Below are positions 33,111 to 44,301 of a DNA stretch of 64,000 bases, piece by piece; position 1 is the first letter of the stretch; each line of letters opens with the position of its first letter. Where the stretch lies: NCBI GenBank assembly GCA_032622095.1, contig CP136064.1:220300205-220364204 (forward strand), in the 5' to 3' direction. The notes beneath the pieces are model-generated. The model was not told where the DNA came from. It saw nothing but the letters and a program-made list of their open reading frames with translations, and ran no database searches. A program made the position numbers and the translations under genes. Source of the DNA: Siphonodentalium dalli (Eukaryota > Mollusca > Scaphopoda > Gadilida > Siphonodentaliidae).

Positions 33111-33402
33111 AGACATGCCCTTTGTTACATTGATTTAAACACAGAATGAGATCGGATTAATAGTCAATGAGCGATACTTGTTTCTCAATGAATAAATACA
33201 TTGAGCGTGCACGCGGTAACGATAATTTATGACTTGTCAATAACCATTATATCGGCCTATCTTTTGGTCCGATTGGTAAGAGGGTCGTTTGATTGCATAA
33301 TCATATCACCGAATTGTTGTCAATTAGCTGGAAAATGAACGACAAAAAAGCCCACTTAGACCCGGTTTGGCTGGACCGCCAATGAATCCGGCCATTGTGT
33401 CT

Positions 33403-33540
33403 ACAAAATAAACTAACTGACGTGTCTGCGGATCTCACGCTATTGAAGGCAAATAACCAGAAAATAATTGCCGATGTATCATCATCTATCGTCTCGCTGA
33501 CCGAAAATGTCAAACTATTGGAAGAAACAGTCACATTTTA
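33403..33540 (+). other. Coiled-coil-like coding remnant
   Basis: About 43 codons read KLTDVSADLTLLKANNQKII, then DVSSSIVSLTENVKLLEE before TTT TAA. Leu/Ile/Val spacing is heptad-like. It resembles the coiled coil of a LINE ORF1 or gag, but there is no diagnostic motif and it could be a host exon fragment. Confidence 0.3.
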
Positions 33541-34718
33541 ATAGTTTTCATGCCAGTACAGTAAATGAGGTTATAACATCCAATGGGTCGATTGTCCTTA
33601 AATATTGTGTCCCAACAACGACTTGTACCAAATATCACAAAGACCTGACAGATTTCGAGAAACTCCATTTTGAAATACAAGAATCTTTTAGCAAAACGTG
33701 CGTCTGACACTTCAGTTCGATATACAGCGACAACACAACCAGCGGATATACATGCACAGAGGAATAACTCTACATGTATTGAGCATGCACCGAGGTTAAC
33801 CGACCATTTTTGTGATAGCCCGATTGATGTACAGAGGAGTTACACGCTATCGTATTTTTGCCTAAGAAAGACATGGTCACTGTGAAAACAAATAGTATCG
33901 ACACGATTAGGACTTGAAATTTCCACTGAATATGGAAGTATACTAATATACTAAGATATATTTATATACCGCAATCTTTTCGAAAGAGGCATATCGTGAA
34001 TATGGAGGTTGTATATAGCGGCACCATTTATACGTTTTCTAAACGAGAAAATGATTAGATAATCCTCATGAGCCTAATAATGAGAAGTTTAATTAGATCG
34101 TCATTATGAGCCCATTAATGGGACCATGTGAGGTTTTGATGGCCAGATATTGACTTTCAAAAAAGGAAGTTTTAACAATTCCAATGATCGCCTCAAGGTT
34201 CTTTCGAAGAGTGTCCAATATATAAAGAGAATTCTTTGTAACGAATTGCTTTGGGTTCCGGTCGTGTTACGCGGCAGCATGATACCCCCACTATATATGT
34301 AGTACTAGATGCCTTTCGGTAACGATTATTGTGTATGATATTTACTTGTTATTATCCGGTATATATATACGTGAAATGATTCCACACGAAGGACGCCGCG
34401 AAATTCACAGTGAACATCCTTGAAATAGGAATTGTCCTGTTTCGGGTTAGTGCTGCTGATTATGTTCTTGTTCTCATAGAAGATATATAGTCCACGACAT
34501 ATTTTGATTATGAAAGCTCGTAGCTGTGTGTGTTTGTTTAATACTTTTTTGACGGATGTAACCAGTTAACAGCCATTGTGATTCACCCCCTCCCATAGCG
34601 CCCGACGCATGAAGATTACTATAGACGAGCATCATTTTTATCATGCAAAAACCCAATTATCGAAAACTCCTCACCACTGTCATCATCTCATGACTTCATC
34701 TGCCACCTCTTGTCTTCT

Positions 34719-34722
<4 letters not shown>
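33541..34722. other. Unannotated stretch
   Basis: No gene or repeat recognised. Open frames are below 75 codons. Confidence 0.4.
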
Positions 34723-34790
<68 letters not shown>

Positions 34791-34795
34791 ATCTC
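34723..34795. repeat. CT dinucleotide microsatellite
   Basis: About 30 uninterrupted ct repeats followed by imperfect ones to ~34800; the open frame through it (poly Ser-Leu) is an artefact. Confidence 0.98.
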
Positions 34796-34799
34796 AATC

Positions 34800-35429
34800 T
34801 GCCTCTCCCCTTTTTTCCATCCCTAACTCAAATTCAGTTATATATCTCCATTTCTCCTAAAAAAGCATTATTTCCAGCCCTTCCCGTCTGATCTATACCC
34901 CCCCTCACTTATTGTGGACGGGGTATGTAGACAAAGATGAGAAGACTTCATATAAGCCATCGGGCTTGTTATCTGATCCTCGTTTCCATGCATTAATTAA
35001 CTGTTTTATTTTTAATATATGTGTCATCTATATATTTTCTTATTTGTTTGGATTTGGAAATAAAACTATGTTTACACTAAAGAGCAGTCTAAATTGTGAG
35101 CTTTCGTATGGTTTTCCATGTATTGCGTGTGAATGATTTTGTAGTTTGCGCGATGCCTGTGTGATACGAATTATGATAATTGCAAATATTATTCTTTCTT
35201 CTTTTTTTTTGCCTGGTGAGCTCGAAATTGCCCGAACCTGTAAGTATACTAATATAATAGGATATAATTATATACCACACTCGATTTAAGAAAGAAGGCT
35301 ATACATTTAAAAGTTTGAGAGACAAATTATATAACGCGTGTGACACGTTACAGTAAATGCGTCTTCAAACTTTTCAGTTATAACTCATAACCTTACTCGA
35401 AACAACAGTTCAACATATGCTCGCGCAAA
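34800..35429. other. Unannotated stretch
   Basis: Nothing supported. Short frames only; an AT-rich interval with no family resemblance. Confidence 0.4.
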
Positions 35430-35754
35430 TGCGCACATAATCGACCGATACACAATGTAATTACTTGATTCTGAAATAAGCAGATACTGTATTCCTAGTC
35501 GTTATTTCGTTTTAAGGCGGGCCAAAGTGAAATCACATGTTAAAGAGCGTACACATGGACAGTCTTGATTTTGCTTATTGGTGTCATTATCCGCACATAA
35601 TCTGCTTAGAATTGCCTCATTATGAGCCGATAATATGACTAAAACTCTCATTTCAGCAAATTACCGACTCAAACTAAGGTAATTTTAAGCAGATTATCTA
35701 CCTAAAACAAGTTCTATTATAAGCAGATAATGTGCGGCTTTTTGGGAGAACAGT
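35430..35754 (+). repeat. Dispersed repeat family R1, copy 3
   Basis: The longest plus-strand copy: gcgcacataatcgaccg, gttatttcgttttaaggcgg, cacatgttaaagagcgtaca, ccgcacataatctgctta...taagcagataatgtgcgg, gggagaacag. It matches 17877-18190 in reverse over nearly its whole length. Confidence 0.75.
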
Positions 35755-36360
35755 CTGAACAGATATTTCTTATAATTTAATTCATAATTTCGCAGGAGAA
35801 CAACAATAATTAGAACGTAGAAGTAAAACGAGCGAACAACTCTGATATTGTTTCCGAAGAAAAAGACAAGTACATTTGAAACAGCCACGCTATCACCCAG
35901 TCATATAATTGTCGATTGATTAAGTGGCGTCATCAATTCATCGTTTGTTGATTGGCTGATGGCAACTAATCACCCACATGGTAAGTAAAATAGTGTATAG
36001 CATGGCCGTGATACTGAATTGATACTTTCAATTTCATATCTTTACAAATGTTAGCACAATTCTTGATGATTTCTCTATAGATACGTGTGCACTGAGGGTT
36101 AGTAGTATGGTTATTGGAAGGACCGTCCTACCGAAATAATTATGAATCAACATCAATATTTCCCTTTCAATCGAATAGTTTTCATAGACACGTGTGGTTT
36201 CGCGGTGCATGTATATATTACTTTATTGAAGTTCAACGAAGAATTATTTGAGATAATGGAAAATACTAGATGTAATGGACGTGGGTTAAACCGACGGGCA
36301 TATTTGCGCGATTGGCGACAGTGGTTCATGCGTGACCAGTGTTGATTGCTGTTGAATAGA
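35755..36360. other. Unannotated stretch
   Basis: No recognised gene or repeat. Overlapping 67- and 78-codon frames on opposite strands near 36150-36390 look like chance. Confidence 0.4.
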
Positions 36361-36364
36361 TTAA

Positions 36365-36858
36365 AGGCACGTGAGGCCTTAGTTGTCAAAAATATTCATA
36401 TTTGTTCCAATCACCGTAAACAGAAAAACATTAAAACGCATACAGTTTCGTTCATATATACCATGACCATCGCTTAAACAGCATGTTATCATAAAGATTT
36501 ACTATATTTTACCTAAGCAAGAGCCTGATGGTGTTACACAAGACAGCACAATGCTGCTGGCTAATCACACACAGATGGCATAAACGCCCTTTATTCGTTC
36601 CATATCAGGAATTCACCAACAAAGAACGCTCTTTATGTTTACCATCATAATATAAACAAACACCAGAAAAGTAACTTTTTATGCTTTTGTTTACATACCA
36701 ATTGTGAAAGATATGACAATAACATACTGTTTATGCGATATTTCTTATTTGTATACGGACACAGTCTGTCTACATTTTGTTGTTCTTTCTGTTTGTGGCG
36801 GTTTTTGACGGGTGGAAATATTTTCACAGGATACCCACCGCCAAGGCCAACCGTACCT
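36365..36858 (-). mobile_element. TTAA-flanked MITE (family K), copy 2
   Basis: 494 bp, inverted relative to 27078-27572 and closely similar throughout. TTAA lies directly outside both ends (36361-36364, 36859-36862). Ends aggcacgtgaggccttag and, inverted, aggtacggttggccttgg. Confidence 0.9.
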
Positions 36859-36862
36859 TTAA

Positions 36863-37542
36863 ATAGATTCGATTATATTGGCTTTTGAAAAAGTTTATCA
36901 TCAATATATAATTATGAAAATACATACTGCAAAAGTTAGTTTCATTGTATGATACATGTGCACAATTTATTTGAAGCAAATGACGTTAACCTGAATTTCC
37001 AGATTAAAAACTTTGTTTCTATGATTCGTAGTTGTTATTCTATAAATCAGTTATGTTTGTTCGAGTCAAACGAGTTAAAACATAAAGGCGTGGTCACATC
37101 ACTCGATGTTGTTCTCATTTCTGTAGCGAAAAATAATCACGAAATTAGTTTATTGTGAATAACCGTAAGGATAAATGTGTGACAACCAATTGTTTTATAG
37201 TATTCTGTGGATTGATAGCTTATGATTATATTATTCAATGCGAATTGGAAAGAAAATATCGAAAGAGGGGCTATCGTGAATAAGAATGTTGTATGTAGCG
37301 CCAGCAGTTCCCCGTTTTCTAAACCAGAAATCTAATAGTTTCATTGGTGTAAATATGTTTTGGATTGACATCTAGTGGATGCGGGAGTATATATGTATAT
37401 ATCCATGTTCTGCATTAATTTGCAGATTTGACAATTAAAGCATAGCATAGCATAGGAACATATAGGAAAGAATAAAATAGACACTGGGCCCTGATTGTTA
37501 ATAAGCATTGTGCATTTTTTTTGCATAAAAAAAATCAACACA
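36863..37542. other. Unannotated stretch
   Basis: No gene seen; a 69-codon frame at 36949-37158 has no recognisable relative. A short gcatagcatagcatagg repeat lies near 37439. Confidence 0.4.
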
Positions 37543-37652
37543 CCTCTTCAAATTGTTCTTCGACAGGGAAGTACTTGACCCCGCTGCGTGACAAATTGTT
37601 CTTCGACAGGGATGCACTTGGCACCCGTTGAGGGACAAATTGTTCTTCGGCT
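37543..37652. repeat. 43-bp tandem repeat, about 2.4 units
   Basis: caaattgttcttcgacaggg recurs at ~37550, 37593 and (partial) 37637. It is followed near 37700-37760 by short alternating copies of gcaatattgc and its inverse. Confidence 0.8.
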
Positions 37653-38828
37653 GATAACACTCCAATGTAGAGGCAAGTTATCCTTTTGGAGGGGTGGTTA
37701 AATATTGCACCTCAAGAGATGCAAATATTGCCTCTCCGAGGAGCAATATTGCATCTCCACTATTTCGAGTATATTTCTTGAAAAGGTGAAGGTCACCAAA
37801 TTGACGCCATTTTACTTGAACTCAAGGACGATAACTTTGTTTAAATCGACAGTAAACAAATTCTGCCTTACTAACACTATTGCCAGTATTGGAAAAGATA
37901 TATATTAAATAATTTCATTTAGCCAATTCGAAGGAAGACCGCGGAAGTATGCCAAAAGTGGGTCAACGTTACCCACGGTTGACTATAATAATGAGAATTT
38001 GAGATGTTTATTTTTCACAAATGAGCCTGTATTTTAGAAACTCAATAGACCGACCACAGTCCTGGCAGCTAGTGTGCATGTAGACCAGTCACCGGGCTCT
38101 TTTCTTGGAGTGTGTTGGAGAATGATGTGTGATGAGATAGGCCGGAGCCCAGTCAAACGAGTGTGTGCATACGTTGTGTTAAAATTTCAGTAAAGTGTGT
38201 ATCGTCGAAACACGGTATCTAATTTAGGTGACCTCCGATGACTTCGGCGAAATGAAGCCACGTGACATATTCCATAATTTTAGGCATTTTGAATCAATAT
38301 TCTTCCGATGACACACAAAATCTCCCACAAAGAATTATACGTCCTCTAATTGTTTGTGTTTTTCTTAACGGGGTCCTCCAAAGTACGCCGATATATATAT
38401 TCTATATATATTATACAGGTGCCGCATGCCTCTCCGACGCGTAATAAAGTATGTATTATTAGTTTCCAAATGTCCAGAGGCGAGCCCATTAGCCTTGAAT
38501 TAAATTGGTTAGTGACCAAAACGGGCGTGTCTTTGTATTGTTTTAGAAAGAGCATCATCTTGAGCTCTCTGTGTAGATTTTGTACATTTTATCAGAAGAG
38601 AACCATTTGCTGACTATGTCCAGATAGATTGAAGCAGCATCCAAATTCTTTCTTCATCACAATTGCCTTGTTTCTGGATTGTGTGAAAAGGATATTTTAG
38701 ACAAGTAGCGCATCAGCCACCTCGGACTATCCTTACTATTATGGTCGGACCAAAGACTGGGATCCAACCGAATTAGCCGTGACTCCTTTAGCCACCGCCC
38801 ATCTTTTGTACGCATAATTCACTTAGTT
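37653..38828. other. Unannotated stretch
   Basis: No gene recognised. A small TA-rich patch at 38390-38415. Confidence 0.4.
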
Positions 38829-38983
38829 AAGGATTAACTGCCATGTGGACTGTTTTTATGGAGATGTAACCGTAAGGTAAGTGGTCATAACTTGTGTAAA
38901 ACCCGAAGGTTTTACACAAGTTATGACCACTTACCTCACGGTTACATCTCCATAAAAACAGTCCACATGACAGTTAATCCTTA
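38829..38983. repeat. 155-bp near-perfect hairpin
   Basis: Arms of ~75 bp (38829-38903, 38908-38983) around the 4-base loop cgaa, with about two mismatches. Contains gtaagtggtcataacttgtg and its inverse. A third copy of the arm occurs at 39425-39504. Confidence 0.95.
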
Positions 38984-39504
38984 TATTTATATACATTTAG
39001 CGAAAAAGCCACTTTTGTAAATGTATTTAAATCGAAAAGTGTATCGTGACAAAACCAGCCCAAAATATCCCATAGAACCCGATCAGAAACCAGCTGAGAA
39101 GTTATTTGTGTACCATTTGTCACGTGACTGGTCGGAATTTCCCATTTGTCACGTGACGTGTTTTTGAAAGCCTGTCAAATTCTCTCACTTTCATCAAAAT
39201 TCATTTTATTTTCTGTTTTATTTACAAAATACAATTGGCAACAATGTTCGAGCAATAACAGTATACAATGAGATGTGCTGCATTATTCTGGAACATAAAG
39301 GCGGATACATTTCACGCCGATTTACTGTTTAATTTTATTGGATTCGGAAACAAAAATAATTACTGTGTTCATTGACAAGTTTGCACAAGCAGAAAATTAG
39401 CCTGCATCTACAAATGAAAACTATTTAACGATTAACTGTCATGTGGACTGTTTTGATGGAGATGTAACCGTGAGGTAAGTGGTCATAACTTGTGTATAAC
39501 CCGT
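38908..39504. mobile_element. Probable TIR element with ~75-bp inverted ends
   Basis: The right arm of the hairpin and the copy at 39425-39504 are in opposite orientation around ~440 bp of AT-rich DNA, so they read as terminal inverted repeats beginning ggttttacacaagttatgac. The left arm of the hairpin would then be an end of a second, partly lost copy. No clear target duplication was found and there is no coding frame. Repeated cacgtgac words (about 39110-39155) lie inside. Confidence 0.55.
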
Positions 39505-39507
39505 GTT

Positions 39508-41263
39508 TTTAATCAATTTTATATTGGCAAAAGTTAACACGAACAATTTCAAAACGAGGCTCTTTATATTGAAACCAGATGATTTATTAAGTCAAGCCTG
39601 CGCGAGTGCAAATGCGCCCAAAACATTACGCGTTCTTCTTCTACAAAATCAATGACGTCGATATAATTATGGTTGTCATTATGACCCTCTTGCATGTTTA
39701 TCGAGAAATAATTGCAACTTGTCACGTGGTCGCCGACCAATCGGAATGCTCTGGATTTAGTGATAATCACACTCAGTATGTAAATATAAAGCCTTGATCG
39801 ACGCATACGTTGTCAATAGTTTCGCTATCGAAACACCATATATATAGCCGTTATAAAAACAAACTTGTATTAATATCTGCACCATTTTCGAACGCCATCC
39901 CTGAAACTGATGGCTTCACTTTAGCATATTTAACCCAGACCATTTGATTCCCTGTATCGTGTAAATGACTGTACAAGGTTTAGAGAAAATAGGCCACACG
40001 TCTTTTCCGCCAATATCTTCCTCGTAATATAGTTACGCTCCAAAATAAATAAAGTATCTATCTATCCAAATTGTCCCGCGTTAGTTGTTATAGCAGTCGA
40101 ACAGACATACAGACATTCACAAAGATGGATGAGACTGAGCACATAGTTATGTTGTTGCAACTGGAAGTTTCGAACCCTGAGTGTATATGGAATGGCTCTA
40201 CATTGTATATAGGGTAACGAACGGAGGCATTATGGGCTGAAGGGGAGCTGTTCCCAACTTAGGAAATAATTATATGGATATCGCTTATTGTTATATGATA
40301 ACTTCCACAGTAGCCGGACAACCGATCACATGGATATAAATCTTTAGAGTTCCAAATTTTGTCCAACGAATGTTTGCTCCACAATCTAATTTAAATTGGG
40401 TGATCAATTATATAGCAAAACTCAGCAAAGTGTGTGATGGTCATGCACCAAAAACACATATTCACAAAGCTTCGGCGTACCAAATACACTTAACTGTGGC
40501 AACATGCATGCAATGACCCATACTATGATCGTGGGTGTAACAGATGACTTAGTAACTCGAAAGTACGACCGAAAACTGAAATTAATGAGTTCCGAACTTT
40601 TTCAAATCTAACTAGAAATTGCGACTTTGAGGTTTGACTAAACTCGAAATGCAAAAAGTCCCATCCACGACTCTGAAATCAGTGTGTCGACATTTGAAAT
40701 TTTGGGCATGTAACAATAAACAATCGAAAGTTTAGAGTTTACAGTTTATTTATTTTTTCAAATATAATGTTTCGTTCGCGCGTTCAATATTTCAATCTCT
40801 AAATTCGTGTTTTCTTGCGCGTTATTTCCGGTTCCCTTTTGGCAGGTATACGACAATATCTGGCATATCAAATTACCCAGCTGGGGTCATTGTCTGGGGT
40901 GGGGTCAACATTTTTTTTTAATTTTAAAAGAGATTTCTAAACAATATCTAACTGTTATTTGAGAAAACAAAGTCAAACTCTTGGGTCTCATGTCACCAGA
41001 AAATTGGCTACGTTTAGGGAATGCTCATAAAAAATCACATGTTTTCTTTCGAAACAATTCCAGATAATAAGTAAATCCAATTTGGGTACTGTGCGCTAAT
41101 TCAGACCATTTATGGGACCATCTCCTATTATACTGAACAGAATATATGCAACAAATGAATGAATGTGAGCCATGGGTGAATGCAAAATACACTCCGCTTC
41201 TCTGATAACGATAAGAACAATATGATACTTATAATGAAAATGAGTTAAGGACTCGGTACCGCT
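39508..41263. other. Unannotated stretch
   Basis: About 1.75 kb with no gene, RNA or repeat family that I can support. Confidence 0.4.
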
Positions 41264-41267
41264 TTAA

Positions 41268-41789
41268 AGATACGGGCGGTGTTGGCGGTGGGTATGCTGT
41301 TAAAATATTCACCTCCATCAAACACCGCCATAAACAGAAAGAATAGTAAAATATAGACAGACCTTGTTCTTATACCAATCAGAAATATGGCATAAACAGT
41401 ATGTTATTGTTAATTGTTTTTCCTTTGTTACGTAAACAAAAGCAAAAAACGTTACGTTACCTGGCTTTTGTTTAGATCCGGATATGGTAAACATACAGAG
41501 CGTTATTTGTTACTGTTTTCCTGATATGGAAATAATAATGAGCGTTTATATCATTTGTGTGTGATTAACCAATCGAATTGCGATGTGTTATGTAAACAGA
41601 AGCACAACTTCTTTAACATGAGCAGGCTCTTGTCTACGTACACCATCGTACTTCTTGACGACAATATACTATTTACGCGATGATTATGTTTGGCATATGA
41701 ACAAAACTATATATATATATTAATATTCCTTCTTTTGATGGCGATTTGAACAAATATGAATATTTCTGCAACGAACGCCGCCCGTGCCT
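41268..41789 (+). mobile_element. MITE family K, copy 3
   Basis: Begins after TTAA (41264-41267) with agatacgggcggtgttggcggtg and ends near gccgcccgtgcct; the right TTAA has become ataa. It shares internal blocks with copies 1 and 2 (gagcgtt, tgtgtgattaacca, aacaaatatgaatattt) but is more like copy 4. Confidence 0.8.
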
Positions 41790-42630
41790 ATAAGTAATTA
41801 CTCAAACAAGCAGGTTTCTGCTTACCCGAAATTTAAAACGGTATATCTCAACTGTTCTGTTTTATCTCAGTTAACCACATTCATGTATAGGCGACTAGGG
41901 TGGGTAAAATATCCACCCAGTATAATTAAGGCCTTGAGTGGCCAGACTATATGACACCACTATATATGGGTATTAGCCGAGATAAAAGAAAATACTGTAG
42001 ATTAGAATCGTCTTAATAAACGTGACTACAATCATATTCTTTCAAATTTAAACCAGTGAAAGGAAATGACGGATTACAAGCTTGCACACAAATGAGAAAA
42101 TTACATACGATGCTAACCATTTCAAGTCGAACAGGGGGGGGGTAACTTTAGTGAAACAACAAAACTCGAATGGATCTCATAATTGCCGGTGCACGTGTTA
42201 AATAATTTGGCTAATAAATGAAGTAATACTTGCTCGGACAAAACTACACGGTTGCAAACAAAATGCTAAGTTGAGTTATTCCCCTTACTCATAACGGACC
42301 ATAATTTCAGGTTTACATGTTCCCATGGTACAAAATATATTTGCCTAGTTTCCAAAACATTGACTACAAAATGAAGGAATCATATGTAGCTCGGATAATG
42401 TGGTTACGGGGTGGTATAATAAATGAGATAAATTGACAAATATAACGACGATGACATGACCAAATATTTCTTATATAACCCACAGCCGCAACTAACCCAT
42501 GTACATAGTGTATATATGTGTTCCACATCATCTGACTCATGCGTATACATGGTATTGTTTAAATTATCCAATCAGTAGGCATATGTATGGCTATGACTAT
42601 GATTATTTATTTATAACTTGATAGATTATA
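41790..42630. other. Unannotated stretch
   Basis: No supported feature. Confidence 0.4.
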
Positions 42631-42632
42631 TA

Positions 42633-42792
42633 GAGGGTAATCAATTGGTTCCGAGAATTACGTTAAATAATTCTCGAGAGGCGAGAGACGTCGGTAAGAA
42701 ACGAGCGCTCGTTAGTGCACGAGTTTCGTACCTAAACGACTCTCGCCTCGAGTAAATTATATAACGTAATTCTCGGAAATAATTGATTACTC
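42633..42792. mobile_element. 160-bp palindromic MITE with TA flanks
   Basis: Nearly the whole element is one imperfect palindrome: gagggtaatcaattg...ttccgagaattacgtta on the left against its inverse on the right, with a central acgagcgctcgt. TA directly flanks both ends (42631-42632, 42793-42794). TA duplication suggests a Tc1/mariner-type mobiliser. Confidence 0.8.
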
Positions 42793-42794
42793 TA

Positions 42795-43237
42795 TTTATT
42801 ACACTTCTGCATCAATTTGGTTTGCCAAACATGATTAAAACACACAGAATTAGGGCATGAAAGTCCCGATGCGGAGAAAGATCAACCATCGAAATTTCAG
42901 TCTAGATCAGTACGCGACGTAACGTCGATGACGTCACGAGAAATTACAAATTCACTAGTGACAATTAATGTCGTTTTCAATGGAAATCGCGCATAGAGTG
43001 TAATAAACACAATTAGTCAATTAAGAGGATTGTCCTATGTTCAATCTAGTCATGTAGGTTGTGGTCCCCGGTGCTCAGTTGGCAATCAAACTCCGTATAG
43101 TTTCTCGTCGCTGCACAGCCTGTTCAGTTTCAGAGTTTACAGACGTATCCACGAGGTAAGGGCCACCACATGTTGGAGCCACCAGTAGGTATGCAATCTC
43201 TTCAAGTAGGTTGGGAACCCGATGTCTCAGTTGGTAA
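42795..43237. other. Unannotated stretch
   Basis: No gene seen. A 72-codon minus frame at 43075-43293 overlaps the next element and is not supported. Confidence 0.4.
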
Positions 43238-43241
43238 TTAA

Positions 43242-43361
43242 CCCTTTGAGTGCCAGGTCCGATTTTTGTATCAACCCATATACCCTGTGCCAATGCATTC
43301 TCTTATATATGCGAGTCGACCATAGGTCGCCTCGCATATATAAGAGAATGCATTGGTCTAA

Positions 43362-43418
<57 letters not shown>

Positions 43419-43502
43419 TTTTAATAATTTATTCTTATATTCTTTAACAGACTTATTTTGTAGGTTTAGGGCCGATGAGATCGGCCCCTGGCACACAAAG
43501 GG
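43242..43502. mobile_element. piggyBac-like MITE carrying the 67-bp hairpin
   Basis: Left end ccctttgagtgccagg after TTAA (43238-43241); right end, inverted, ccctttgtgtgccagggg, followed by ttttaa, a probably mutated TTAA. Inside is the 67-bp hairpin (43290-43356) preceded by taccctgtgc and followed by a T run of about 47 bases (43367-43414). CCCTTT ends with TTAA are typical of piggyBac. The long homopolymer may be partly a sequencing artefact. Confidence 0.75.
43290..43356. repeat. 67-bp hairpin, occurrence 1
   Basis: Near-perfect palindrome: arms ccaatgcattctcttatata and onward to gcgag, centre gaccataggtc. The same sequence occurs at 48875-48941, 49162-49228, 57168-57234 and 57316-57382. 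Confidence 0.95.
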
Positions 43503-43982
43503 TTTTAAATACCATGTAGTTTCTCGTACATGTAGCTGCATAGTCAGTTTCACAGTTGACATATGTATCCATGAGGGTAAGCGTAAGGACCACCACAAGT
43601 TAGACCCACCAGTTCATACCCTCCATTTTGTTTTTTCATCGACGCACAGTCATAGCCGAGCTGTGGCACACCTTGTGGAATCCACAAAGCATTGCCCTGA
43701 CTATTCAACCAGGTTCCCTCGGTGACGCGATCTGAACCATCCAGGTCGAAGTGGTATCTTTCGTTAAGATCACCTGGAATAATCAGAATGTATATGCATG
43801 TGTTTTGTGTTCTAAACGCCTGGAATTACGTGATTCGAGATGCATATTGAAAGACGCAAGTGAAACACCAAGCGTAGTATAAATGTATATGTACGGTACG
43901 CCGATTTTCAGTGCAGATAGTATAGGCCAGCCAATGCATCAAGGATTGGATACAAAACAATATCTAATGATTATTAACTAAA
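43503..43982. other. Unannotated stretch
   Basis: No gene recognised between the MITE and the retroposon array. Confidence 0.4.
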
Positions 43983-44301
43983 CTAGCTGATGTACCGACT
44001 ACGTGCGCGCTATTTAGGGATTTCTTTGTTATCGCCTCAGACTGGGCAGAATATACAGCGTCGGTCCAGAAACATGCCTATATGACCGTATATGAGCGAG
44101 GTCGAGGTCAAGGTCAGGCAAACGGTCGCATGTGAAATTGGACCCGCCCATATTGTTCCCGGGATCAAAGTAGGTTTACATACCAAATTTGAGTCAATCG
44201 GTCGAGCAGTTTTCGAGTCTATAACACATACATACATACATGCACACATACATACACATGCATGCACATACAGACAGAAGTTCCAAAATATATAATAGAC
44301 C
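43983..44301 (+). mobile_element. SINE-like unit, type A, first of array
   Basis: Head ctagctgatgt...cgactacg, body atttctttgttatcgcctc...gggcagaatatacagcgtc...ggacccgcccatattgttcc, 3' part ccaaatttgagtcaatcggtcg, then a cata/caga microsatellite and ttccaaaatatataataga. The 3' part has the form of RTE-type LINE/SINE tails. No pol III promoter was confirmed. Directly followed by a type B unit. Confidence 0.7.

Larger units (their letters stand above)
30842..33393 (+). mobile_element. TIR family H, copy 2, with nested copy 3
   Basis: Left end ggccggattcgtcatctcag; right end aatgaatccggcc (inverted). A 3-bp direct repeat att abuts both ends (30839-30841, 33394-33396). Internally it follows copy 1 and additionally holds the R2-like segment (32895-33110) and a right-hand block shared with copy 3 (about 33200-33385, gacccggtttggctggaccg). 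Subtracting copy 3 leaves ~1.75 kb. No transposase. A 3-bp duplication is PIF/Harbinger-like in length, though not the usual TWA. Confidence 0.75.

Noticed and set aside
34609-34860. Ser/Leu-rich 83-codon frame
   Set aside because: Runs through a CT dinucleotide microsatellite; no biological support.
43222-43725. 167-codon plus-strand frame
   Set aside because: Held open by the 47-base T run (poly-Phe) inside a MITE; not a gene.
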